From Streptomyces rimosus subsp. rimosus (GTDB lineage Bacteria > Actinomycetota > Actinomycetes > Streptomycetales > Streptomycetaceae), in the NCBI RefSeq assembly GCF_000720725.1, contig NZ_JOCQ01000005.1, forward strand, positions 107,752 to 171,751: a DNA stretch of 64,000 bases, in the 5' to 3' direction. A model generated the notes under the pieces. The model ran no database searches. It was not told the DNA's origin and saw only the letters and a list, made by a program, of their open reading frames with translations. Positions 14,767 to 25,100 of this stretch are shown here, piece by piece. The position numbers and the translations under genes were made by a program. Numbering within the stretch: position 1 is the stretch's first letter; each line of letters begins with the position of its first letter.

Positions 14767-16650
14767 TTGTGCGGAATAGTAGGTGCTTTCTCCCTCGGTG
14801 GAGCGCATCGGATCGACGACCAGACCATTTGCCGGATGACCTCCGAACTAATTCACCGGGGCCCGGACGATCAGGGGTTCCACGCTGCCGACGGTATTGC
14901 GCTGGGATTTCGCAGACTCGCGCTGAACGACCTGGAGCGGGGTAATCAGCCGCATTTCTCGGAGGACCGCTCCCTGGTCTCCGTCTGCAACGGCGAGATC
15001 TACAACCACCGGCGGCTGCGTACCGCACTGGCCGAAAAGGGCCACCGGTTCCGCACCGGGTGCGACACCGAGGTGCTCGTCCACCTCTACCGCGAGTACG
15101 GCACCGGCCTCGTCGCCCACCTGGACGGCCAGTTCGCCTTCGCCGTGCACGACGCCCCCGCCGGGCGCCTGCTTCTCGCCCGTGACCACGCCGGGATCGT
15201 GCCCCTCTTCTACACGGTCGTGGACGGACTGCTCCTCTTCGCCTCGGAGATCAAGGCCCTGCTGCGCCACCCGGCGGTCCGCCCCCGCGTCGACCTCCGC
15301 GGCCTCGACCAGATCCTCAGCCTGCCGGGGCTCGTCAGCCCGCGCACCATGTTCGAAGGCATCAAGGCCCTGCGGCCGGGGGAGAGGCTGATCGCCGACG
15401 CGTCCGGGGTGACCGTACAGCGGTACTGGGACCTGGACTACCCGGCCGCCGACGCCCTGGAGCCCCTGGACGCCGGCGGCATGGACACCGAACTCGCCTG
15501 CGCGGCAGAGCATATGACGACACTCCTGGACGACGCGGTGCGCGACCGGCTCGTCGCCGATGTCCCCGTGGGCCTCTACCTCAGCGGCGGTCTCGACTCC
15601 AGCCTCATCGCCGCGCTCGCGGCAGGCTCCCGGCCGGATCACGCCTGGCCGAGCTACTCCGCGGTCTTCCCCGGCCACGACTTCGACGAGAGCCCCCACC
15701 AGCGGCTGGTCGCCGCCAAGCTGGGCACCCGCCACCACGAAGTGCCCGTCCGGCACGGCGATCTCGCCGCTCAGCTGACCGCCATGGTCCGGCACGCCGA
15801 GACGCCCGTCCGCGAGTCGTACAACGTCTGCTCGATGATGCTGTCCCGGGCGGTACGCGCCGACGGCACCGTCGCCGTGCTCACGGGGGAGGGCGCCGAC
15901 GAACTCTTCGGCGGCTACCCCGGGTACCGCTACGACGCCGCCGGACTCGGCGCCGCCCGGCTCAGCGGCCTCGACGCCGAACTGGAGCGGGAGATCCGGC
16001 ACCGGATGTGGGGCGCCGACTTCGGCTACGAGACCGACCACCTCGTCGCACAGGAATTCCGCCGCGACCTGTACTCCGACGATCTCGCCGACTGCTTCGA
16101 CGAGTTCACCGTCACCTCCCAGCGCCTGGTCGACGCCGAGCGGCTGCGCGGCCGCCACCCCCTGCACCAGCGCTCCTACCTTGACTTCCACCTGCGGCTC
16201 GCCGACCACCTGCTCGGCGACCACGGCGACCGGATGGCCCTCGCCCACTCCGTCGAACTGCGCTTTCCGTTCCTGGCCCGCGGGGTCGTCGACCACGCCG
16301 CCGCACTGCACCCGGACCTGATGGTGGCCGGCGGGACGGAGAAGGCCGTACTGCGGCGGGTCGCCGAAGGCCGCGTGCCCGGCGAGGTGCTGGCCCGCCC
16401 CAAGTTCGGCTTCCGCGGCCAGACCAGCAGCCACCTGCTCGCCGGCGGCGCCGACTGGTTCGAGGAACTGCTCGCACCGTCGGTGGTGCGCAAGCAGGGC
16501 TACTTCAACCCCGACACCGTGGCGGCCCTCGTCCGCCACCAGCGCGAACAGGGTGGCCAGGTGCACGCCCACCTCGACACGGACTACCTGATGGTCATCG
16601 CGACATTCGCCCTCTTCGTCGAGGAGTTCGGCCTGCCGTGTATCGGATGA
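14767..16650 (+). CDS. Asparagine-synthetase-like glutamine amidotransferase
   Basis: A 627-residue class II glutamine amidotransferase fused to an AMP-forming synthetase domain. The start must be the TTG at 14767, because it puts Cys2 (MCGIVG) at the N-terminus as the nucleophile that releases ammonia from glutamine. The ATP pyrophosphatase loop SGGLDSS is at 273-279. In primary metabolism this makes asparagine; in natural-product clusters homologues also amidate other carboxylates. The first roughly 40 codons are noticeably more AT-rich than the rest. It is the first gene of the main operon and its TGA overlaps the ATG of the racemase-like gene. Likely role (inferred): to supply Asn or a carboxamide to the pathway. 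Confidence 0.92.
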   Translation: MCGIVGAFSLGGAHRIDDQTICRMTSELIHRGPDDQGFHAADGIALGFRRLALNDLERGNQPHFSEDRSLVSVCNGEIYNHRRLRTALAEKGHRFRTGCDTEVLVHLYREYGTGLVAHLDGQFAFAVHDAPAGRLLLARDHAGIVPLFYTVVDGLLLFASEIKALLRHPAVRPRVDLRGLDQILSLPGLVSPRTMFEGIKALRPGERLIADASGVTVQRYWDLDYPAADALEPLDAGGMDTELACAAEHMTTLLDDAVRDRLVADVPVGLYLSGGLDSSLIAALAAGSRPDHAWPSYSAVFPGHDFDESPHQRLVAAKLGTRHHEVPVRHGDLAAQLTAMVRHAETPVRESYNVCSMMLSRAVRADGTVAVLTGEGADELFGGYPGYRYDAAGLGAARLSGLDAELEREIRHRMWGADFGYETDHLVAQEFRRDLYSDDLADCFDEFTVTSQRLVDAERLRGRHPLHQRSYLDFHLRLADHLLGDHGDRMALAHSVELRFPFLARGVVDHAAALHPDLMVAGGTEKAVLRRVAEGRVPGEVLARPKFGFRGQTSSHLLAGGADWFEELLAPSVVRKQGYFNPDTVAALVRHQREQGGQVHAHLDTDYLMVIATFALFVEEFGLPCIG

Positions 16651-17408
16651 CCCACCCCGCCGCCCCCGGCGGCCGGACCGCCCCCGGGACCAGGCCGTAC
16701 GGCGTGCCCTCGGCGCTGCCGCTGGTCGGCATCGTCGGCGGCATGGGCCCCCTGGCCTCCACCGAACTACTGCGCACCGTCTACCACAGCGGCGACGGAC
16801 GCCGCGAACAGGAGACGCCCCGGGTCCTGCTGTGGTCCGACCCCGCCGTGGTCGACCGCACCGAGGCCATCGGCACCGGCGACCTCGAACCGCTGTACCG
16901 GGCCGTGGAGAACGCCGTGCGCGGCCTGGTGACCGCCGGCGCGGAACGGGTCGTCGTCGCGTGCGTCACGGCGCACAGGGTGCTCGGCGACCTGCCGCCC
17001 GACCTCCTCACGCGCTGTGTGTCCCTGGTGGACGTCGTCCACCAGGAACTGATCCGCACCGCACGGCCGCACCTCCTGCTGTGCACCAAGGGCACCGCCC
17101 GGGCCGGCATCCTGACCTCCGGCCCGTACGCGGACCGGGCGGTGCCCCACCTCGTCCCGCTCCGGCCGGACGACCAGGAGGCACTGCACCGCGAGGTCTA
17201 CCACGTCAAGCGCGGCGGGGACCCGCTGCGCACGGCCGGCTTCCTCCGCGACACCCTGCCCCGTTACGGGGTGCGGTCCTACGTCGCCGCCTGCACCGAA
17301 CTCCACCTGGTCACCCGGGCCGTCGCCGCCACGGGCCGGCCGGACGGGTTCTCCGCCATAGACCCGCTGACGGTCGTGGCCCAACGGATCAAGAACGGAG
17401 AGCTGTGA
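16647..17408 (+). CDS. Aspartate/glutamate racemase family protein
   Basis: A 253-residue member of the cofactor-independent Asp/Glu racemase family. The N-terminal VGIVGGMGPLAS motif is characteristic, and the two catalytic cysteines are visible: Cys106 in VACVTAH and Cys216 in ACTELH. It should interconvert L- and D-Asp (or a related acidic amino acid). The ATG at 16647 overlaps the upstream stop (ATGA); an in-frame GTG at 16638 is also possible. The assembly line contains no epimerase domains, so a free D-amino acid made here could be a dedicated building block. Confidence 0.88.
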   Translation: MTHPAAPGGRTAPGTRPYGVPSALPLVGIVGGMGPLASTELLRTVYHSGDGRREQETPRVLLWSDPAVVDRTEAIGTGDLEPLYRAVENAVRGLVTAGAERVVVACVTAHRVLGDLPPDLLTRCVSLVDVVHQELIRTARPHLLLCTKGTARAGILTSGPYADRAVPHLVPLRPDDQEALHREVYHVKRGGDPLRTAGFLRDTLPRYGVRSYVAACTELHLVTRAVAATGRPDGFSAIDPLTVVAQRIKNGEL

Positions 17409-19141
17409 GCCACCCCACGACCCTGGAGCGCTGGGCCGACCACGTCGAGCGGGACGGGCAGGCGCCCGCCGTGGCCACCCCCGAACGGGAATGGAGCCGC
17501 GGCGAACTCGCCCGGTACACCGCCGGACTGCGGGCCCGGCTCGCCGCGGACGCCGGATCGGGGCCGGCCCTCATCGCCTGCGCCGAACCCGTCCCGGTCA
17601 TCGCGGCCATCCTGGCCTGCGCCGCCACCGGGCGGACGTTCGCCCCCGTCGACATCCGGCAGCCCGCGGCGCGCTGGGCCGCGCTGCTGGAGGACCTGCG
17701 CCCGGCCGTCATCGTCACCGACCGGGCCGGCGGCGACAGCCTCGGCCCCCACCACGGCCCCGCGGCCGGCCCGCCGGTCATCGACGCCGGCACCGTCGAG
17801 CCCGCGCGGTGGCGCGCGGCGGACTGGCAGGGCCTTGACGTACCCGACGCGGGATACGTCTACTTCACCTCGGGCACCACCGGACGCCCCAAGGGCATCA
17901 AGGGCAGCCTCCGGGCCGTCGAGCACTTCCTCGACTGGGAGACCACCGAGTTCGGCATCACCGAGGACACCCGCGTCTCGCTGCTCACCTCGCCCGGCTT
18001 CGACGCGTTCCTGCGCGACGCGCTCGTCCCGCTGCGCTCCGGGGGCAGCGTCCGGGCCGCCGCCCCCGGCGCCGTACCCGTCGCCGCCTCCCTCGCCGAG
18101 TGGCTGGAGAAGCAGGGCGTCGAGGTGCTGCACTGCGTACCCACCCTCTTCCGCACCCTGCGGGCCGCCGGCCTCACCTCCGGCTCCCTGCCCGCACTGC
18201 GCACCGTGCTGCTCGCCGGCGAACCCGTCCGGCCCGCCGATGTCGCCTGGTGGCGCGGCCTGTTCGGCGACGGCAAGGCACTGGTCAACCTCTACGGACC
18301 GTCCGAGACCACCATGACCAAGGTCTTCCGGCGCCTCGGCGCCGAGGACGCCGAGGCCGGGACGGTGCCCGCCGGCCTCCCCCTGCCCGGCGTCGACATC
18401 CGGGTCCTGGCCGCGGGCGCACCGGTCACCGACACCATCGGCGAGATCGAGATCCACACCCCCTTCCCGCTCGGCGGCTACCTCGACGGCCGCGCCGGAG
18501 GGTTCACCGGCACCCACGGCTACCGCACGGGCGACCTCGGGCGGCTGCGCCCCGACGGCGTCCTGGAAGTCCTCGGCCGCCGCGACCAGCAGGTCAAGGT
18601 CAACGGCGTACGCGTCGAACTGGGCGAGATCGAGGACGCGCTGCGCCGCCACCCGGGCGTCCGCGACGTGTGCGCCGCCGCCGTGGCCGAAGAGGACGCC
18701 GACCCCGTCCTCGTCGCCTACGTGGTCACCGACGACTCCCTCACCGACGAGGAACTGCGCGCCCACGCCGACGCCGGGCTCGCCCCCGGCAGCCGTCCCG
18801 CCCGCTACCTCCGGCTCGCCGCCATCCCGCGCACGCTGAACGGCAAGGCCGACCGCCGCGCCCTGCCGATGCCTTCGGCCGTACAGGCCGCCGCCACCGA
18901 GGACGGCCCGAGGAACGACACGGAGGCCCGGATCGCCGGGGTGTGGTGCGAGCTGCTGCACCTGTCGGCCGTCGGACGCCACGACGACTTCACCCTGCTC
19001 GGCGGCGACTCCCTGGCCATCGCCCGCCTGCTGGACCGGCTGCGCTCGCTGTTCGGCGTGGACGTCCCCCTGCGGACCTTCGTCGGCGACCCGACCGTCT
19101 CCGGTCTCGCCGCCGCCGTGACCTCCCGGAGCAGCCGATGA
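17405..19141 (+). CDS. Free-standing A-T didomain (adenylation-carrier)
   Basis: A 578-residue adenylation plus carrier protein with no condensation domain. Core motifs seen: YFTSGTTGRPKG (A3), YGPSE (A5), YRTGD (A7) and NGKADRR (A10). The carrier site is Ser536 in LGGDS. The A4 region reads FDAFLRD instead of the usual FDxSxxE, and the pocket reads about DARHLALMTK, which I cannot assign. The GTG start overlaps the racemase stop (GTGA) and the next gene starts in ATGA, so all are translationally coupled. Best guess: the loading module that activates the starter for NRPS-2, perhaps the D-residue or amide made by the two upstream enzymes. Confidence 0.9.
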   Translation: MSHPTTLERWADHVERDGQAPAVATPEREWSRGELARYTAGLRARLAADAGSGPALIACAEPVPVIAAILACAATGRTFAPVDIRQPAARWAALLEDLRPAVIVTDRAGGDSLGPHHGPAAGPPVIDAGTVEPARWRAADWQGLDVPDAGYVYFTSGTTGRPKGIKGSLRAVEHFLDWETTEFGITEDTRVSLLTSPGFDAFLRDALVPLRSGGSVRAAAPGAVPVAASLAEWLEKQGVEVLHCVPTLFRTLRAAGLTSGSLPALRTVLLAGEPVRPADVAWWRGLFGDGKALVNLYGPSETTMTKVFRRLGAEDAEAGTVPAGLPLPGVDIRVLAAGAPVTDTIGEIEIHTPFPLGGYLDGRAGGFTGTHGYRTGDLGRLRPDGVLEVLGRRDQQVKVNGVRVELGEIEDALRRHPGVRDVCAAAVAEEDADPVLVAYVVTDDSLTDEELRAHADAGLAPGSRPARYLRLAAIPRTLNGKADRRALPMPSAVQAAATEDGPRNDTEARIAGVWCELLHLSAVGRHDDFTLLGGDSLAIARLLDRLRSLFGVDVPLRTFVGDPTVSGLAAAVTSRSSR

Positions 19142-22100
19142 GCCCCGCCGCCGTACCGCCCAGGCCCGAACGGGGCCGTGCGCCGCTCTCCTACGCCCAG
19201 CGTTCGATCTGGCGCGCCGAACAGGTGGTCCCCGGCAGCGCCCTGCACAACGAGACCGCGGCGTTCCGCCTCGACGGCCCGGTGGACGCCGACGCCCTCG
19301 AACGGGCGCTGGCCGCCCTCGCCGCCCGCCACGAGGCGATGCGCTGCGCCGTCGTCGCGGACGGCGACGGCGAACCGTGGCAGCACTTCGCGGACCGCGT
19401 CCTGCCCGCCGTCGAACGGACCGACCTCTCCCACCTGCCGGAGCGGCAGCGCGAGGAACAGCTCGCCGAACGCGTCGCCCAAGCCGTGGCGGCACCGTTC
19501 GACCTGGCCAGGCCGCCGCTGATGCGCACCTGCCTCTACCGGCTCGGCGCGGACCGGCACCTGCTGCTCTTCGTCGCCCACCACATCGTCGTCGACGCCT
19601 GGGCGTTCGGCGTCTTCCTCGAAGAACTCGCCGCGCGGTACGCCGCCGAGACCGGTGGCCCGGCGGCCGGACCACCGGCTCCCGGCCGTGACTTCGGCGA
19701 TTACGCCGCCTGGCAGCGCAGCGACCCCGCCGCCGCCCACGGCCTGGACCACTGGCGCGAACGGCTCGGCGGCGAACTTCCGGTACTGCGCCTGCCCGCC
19801 GACGGACCCGGCGCCGGACGCCCCGCCGACGCCATCGCCGGCGCCGTCCACCGCTTCGTCATCCCCGCCGGCCTCGTCACCCGCCTCGGCTCCCTGGCCC
19901 GGACCCACCTCGCCACCCTGCCCACCGTGGTGCTCACCGCGTTCGGCGCCCTCGCCCAGCGCTACACCGGCCAGGACGACCTCGTCGTCGGCATGCCCGT
20001 CGCGACCCGCAACCGCCCCGCCCTGGGCGCCATGATCGGCCCGCTGCTCAACATCGTGGCCCACCGCGTCGACCTCTCCGGCGACCCCGCCTTCGACGCG
20101 GCGCTACGGCACACCCGGCAGCGCCTCAAGAGCGACCTCGCGCACCGGGACACCCCGTTCGACCTGGTCGTCGAGGACCTCGCCCCGGCGGGCGGCGGCC
20201 GGTCCCCGCTCTTCCAGCTGATGTACGCCTTCCACAGCGGACCGACCACCCTGCTGCGGCTGCCGGGCGTCGGGACCACGGCGGCCCCGGCGCACAGCGG
20301 CACCGCCAAGTACGACCTCTCCCTGTTCGTACGGCCCAGGCCGTCCGGCGACCTCGATGCCGAGCTGGAGTACCGCACCGCGCTGCTGTCCCCGCAGACC
20401 GTCCAGGGCATGGCGGAAGGGCTGTTGTGCCTGCTGGAGGCGGCCGTCGCCGAGCCCGGCCGCCGCCTCTCCGAGCTGCCCGTGATGACCGCCGCGCAGA
20501 CCCGGCGCGTGCTGACGGAATTCAACGCCTCCGACCGGACGCGGCCCGAGTGGTCCACCGTTCCCGAGGCCCTGCGTGCCCTTGCGGCCCGGTCCGGCGA
20601 CGCGCCCGCGGTCGTCCACGGCGACGAGGTTCTGACGCGCGCGGAGCTGGACGCCGCCGCCGACCGCGTCGCCGCGCGCCTCACCGCCCGCTGGTCCGTT
20701 CGCCCCGGTGACCGGGTGGCACTGCTCGTGCCGCGCGACACGGGACTCATCCCGCTGGTCGTCGGACTGTGGCGGGCCGGAGCCGTCCTCGTCCCGCTCG
20801 ACGAGACCATGCCGGACGAGCGCATGCGGTACGTCCTGGAGGACAGCGGGGCCCGGCTGCTCGTCACCGGATCCGGCGCCTCCGCGGCACAGGGCCACGC
20901 CGTACCGTGCGCTGCCGCGGCGGAACTGCTGGCCGCGTCGGGTGACGAGACAGCCGGGGCCGGTCTCCCCGCCGCCGACGCCCTCGCCTACCTGATGTAC
21001 ACCTCCGGCTCCACCGGCCGGCCGAAGGGCGTGGCCGTACCGCACGACCGCGTCGCCAACCTGCTGCACAGCATCGTCCGCGAGCCGGGACTGGGCCAGG
21101 ACGACGTCCTGGTCGCCGTCACCTCCCTCACCTTCGACATCTCGGTGCTCGAACTCTTCGCCCCGCTCGTAGCGGGAGCCCGGGTCGTGATCGCGCCGCA
21201 CGCCACGGTCCGCGACCCCGACGGGCTCGGCGCCCTGCTGGACCGGTCCGGTGCCACCGTCATGCAGGCCACACCCTCCCTGTGGCGCGCCCTGCTCGAC
21301 GGAGGCTGGCCGGGGCGGCCCACGCTGCGGGCGCTCAGCGGTGGCGAGGCCCTGGACCCCGCGCTCGCCGAGCGGCTCCTGGAGCGCTGCGCCGAACTGT
21401 GGAACCTGTACGGCCCCACCGAGACGACCATCTGGTCGACGGCCGGGCGCGTCCTGCCGGGGGAACCGGTCACCGTCGGGCGCCCCGTGACCCGCACCTA
21501 CTGCCACATCCTCGACCGGCACGGCCGGCCGGTGCCCGTCGGCGCCGCCGGGGAACTGGTCGTCGGCGGCGCGGGCGTCACCGCCGGATACTGGAACCGG
21601 CCCGACCTCACCGCCGCCGCGTTCGTCCCCGACCCGGTGGGCGCCGACCCGCTGGGCGACGACGCCCCGGTCTACCGCACGGGCGACCTCGCGCGGTATC
21701 TGCCGGACGGCCGGATCGCCGTCCTCGGCCGCGCCGACCAGCAGGTCAAGATCCTCGGCCACCGCGTCGAACTCGGAGAGATCGAAGCCCTGCTGACGCG
21801 CCACCGGCAGGTGCGGGCCGCCGCCGTCGTGGCCGACGGGGACCGCCGCACGACGCCCCGGCTGGTCGCGTTCGTCGTCCCCGAGAACACCGCCGAGGAC
21901 ACCGCCGCGGACCCGGCCGCCCTCGGCGCGGAACTCCGCCGCCACCTGCGCACTGCGCTCCCGGCCGCGGTCGTGCCCGCCACCGTCGTCCCGCTCGACG
22001 GGCTCCCGCTGAACGCCAGCGGCAAGGTGGACCGCCCCGCCCTGACCGCAGCGGCCCGCGCCCTCCCCGACACGGCGGCCACCGCCGGACGGGTCGCGCC

Positions 22101-25100
22101 CGCCACCGACGCCGAACGGACCGTCGTCGCCCTCTGGGCCGACCTGCTCGGCGCGGACCCCCGTACGACGGGCGTCACCGACGACTTCTTCCTCTCCGGG
22201 GGCAATTCCCTCGTCGCCACCCGGCTCCTCGGCCGCGTCCGCGACGCCCTCGGCCACGCCCCGTCCCTCGCGGACTTCTACGCCGACCCCACCCCGCGCG
22301 GCCTGACCGCCTGCCCGCCGGCCGGGCCGGACCTCCCGGACACCCCGCACCCGGCACCGGCGCCGGAAGCTCCGGTGCCGCTCACCGACCAGCAGCGGCA
22401 GCTGTGGCTCACCCAGCGCCTCGCGCCCGACTCCGCCGCCTACAACCTGGCCGCCGCGGTCCGGCTCGACCGCCCGGCCGACGCCGGTGCCCTCACCCGG
22501 GCCCTGCGCGACCTGGTCACCCGCCACCCGGTGCTGGCGGCCCGCTGCCACCTCGCCGACGAGGGCCCCGTCCTCGTCCGCCTGCCCGCCGACTCCGTCC
22601 GCCTCACCGTGCTCGACGCGCCGGACGCAACCGCCGCACCGGGTGCCGGAGCGACCCGGGCCTGGCTGGAGTCCGTCACCGCCGACGAGGCCGTACGCCC
22701 CTTCGACCTCGCCGAAGGGCCGCTGCTGCGCGTCACGCTGCTGCGCGCCCCCGACGCCTGCGTCCTGCTGTTCACCGCGCACCACATCGCCGTCGACGGC
22801 TGGTCGATCACCGTGGCGGTCCGCGAACTCGCCGCGCTCCACGCCCTCCACACCGGCACCGGAACCCCCCTGCCGCCCCCTGCCCGCGAATTCCTCGGCC
22901 ACGCCGTGGCCGCGACCGGCCCCGCCGCCGTCGCGGTCCGCGACGCCCAGCTCGCCTACTGGCGTACTCGCCTCGACGGCCACCCCGGGGTCCTCGACCT
23001 GCCGGCCGACCCCGACGCCGGTCCCTGCCCGCCGGGCACCGGGGACACTGTGCCCGTCGTCCTGTCGCCGGACCTCACCGCCCGCCTGCGGGCCACCGCC
23101 GCCCGGCTGCGGATCACCCCCTTCTCCGTGCTGCTCACCGTCTACGCGTCCCTGCTGGGGCGCTACGCCGGCACGGACGACGTCATCGTCGGCGTGCCCG
23201 CCGCCAACCGGGGCGCGCCGGAGCTGGAGGGCCTGGTCGGCTCCCTCGTCAACAGCCTGCCGGTCCGCGTCGACCTCACCGGCAATCCGTCGTTCGCGGA
23301 CCTCGCCCGCCGTACGGCACGACGGCTCGCCGCCGACCTCGACCGGCCGCTGGTGCCGCTCGACCGGCTCGTGGACGGCCTCGGCGTGGCGCGTGACCCC
23401 GGACGGCCCGCCCTCGCCCAGGCCACCCTCGTACTCCAGGAGGCACTGCCGGGGCTGATCCGGCTCGGCGAGGCCACCGGGGAACTGCGCCCCGTGCCGA
23501 CCCGCACCGCCAAGTACGACCTGACGCTCGCGCTGGAGGAGCACCCCGACCGTATGGAGGGCGTGCTGGAGTACGCCTCCGCGATGTTCACCCCGGAGTC
23601 GGCGGGCCGCTTCGCACGCCATCTGGAGACCCTGCTGCGCGCGGCGCTCGACGACCCCGGGGCCGAGGCCGCACGCGCCCCGCTCGACCCGGCCGGGCAG
23701 GAGACGCCGTCACCCCGGCCCGCCCGTCCCGCGGGCACCGCACGCGCGGCGTACGCCACACCCGTCCACGAGCTCTTCCGCGCACAGGCCGCGGCACGGC
23801 CCGACGCGGTCGCCGTCCGCCACGGCGGACGGGGCCTCACTTACGCGGCGCTCGACGCCTGGAGCGACCGGATCGCCGCGCGGCTGCTGCGCCTCGGCGC
23901 GGCACCGGGCCGTTTCGTCTCGGTCCTGCTGCCCACCGGCACGGCGCAGACCGCGGCGGTCCTGGCGGTGGCCAAGACCGGGGCCGCCTTCGCGGTCCTC
24001 GACCCGGAGAGCCCCGAACTCCGGCTGCGGGCCGTGCTCGCGGACGCCGAGCCGCTGTGCGTACTGGCCGACGAAGGGTGCCTGACCGGCTTGCCCGAAC
24101 TGTGGGACCGGGGGGCCGGCCGGTTCGCCGGTGTCCCCGTCGAGCCGCTGCCGTCGGAGCCGCAGCCGTCCGACGGGCCGGAGGCCGGTGCGCATCCGCC
24201 GGTCCCCTCCGCACCGGTCACCGGGGACGATGCCCTGTGCCTGGTGTACACCTCCGGATCCACCGGAGCCCCCAAGGGCATCGCCCTGCCGCACGCGTCG
24301 CTCACCCAGTTCGCCGACTGGCAGGGAGAACGGTTCGGCATCGGCTCCCACAGCCGTATCGCCCAGTGGGCGCCGTTCACCTACGACGCCGCCTACACCG
24401 AGGTGTTCGCGGCGCTCTGCCACGGCGCCACGCTGTGCGTACCGCCGGACGAGACCCGCCGGGACCCGGTGGCCATGGCCGCCTGGCTCGGGGCCGAGCG
24501 GATCACGCAGATCCAGACCGTACCCGGCTTCTTCGCCGTGCTCACCGAGGCACTGGAGCGCGACGAGACCGAACTGCCCGATCTGGAACACGTCCTGCTG
24601 GCGGGCGAAGTGCTGCCGCCCTCGCTCGCCGCCGCCTGGGCCGAGCGGACCGTCCGGCCCCGGCTGCACAACCTGTACGGGCCCACCGAGTGCGTCCTGG
24701 CCACCCACCGCGAGCTGGCGCCGGGGGAGGGGTTCACACGGTCCGTACCCATCGGCCGGCCCATCGCGGGACGGGAGGCGCTGGTGCTCGACCACCGCGG
24801 CCGGCCCTGCCCGGTGGGCGTGGCGGGCGAGATCCACCTGCGCAGCGACTTCCTCGCCGGTTCCTACCACCGCCGGCCCGAGGAGAGCGCCAAGGCCTAT
24901 GTGCCCGACCCGTGGCGGCCCGGCGGCACGCTGTACCGCACCGGGGACCTCGGCCGGTTCCTGCCCGGCGGCGAACTCGCCTTCACCGGCCGCACCGGCA
25001 GCCTGGTGAAGATCCACGGCAACCGCGTCGAACTGGAGGAGATCGAGGCGCTCCTGCAGGCGCACCCGGCGGTCCGCGAGGCCGCCGCGGCCCTGCACGG

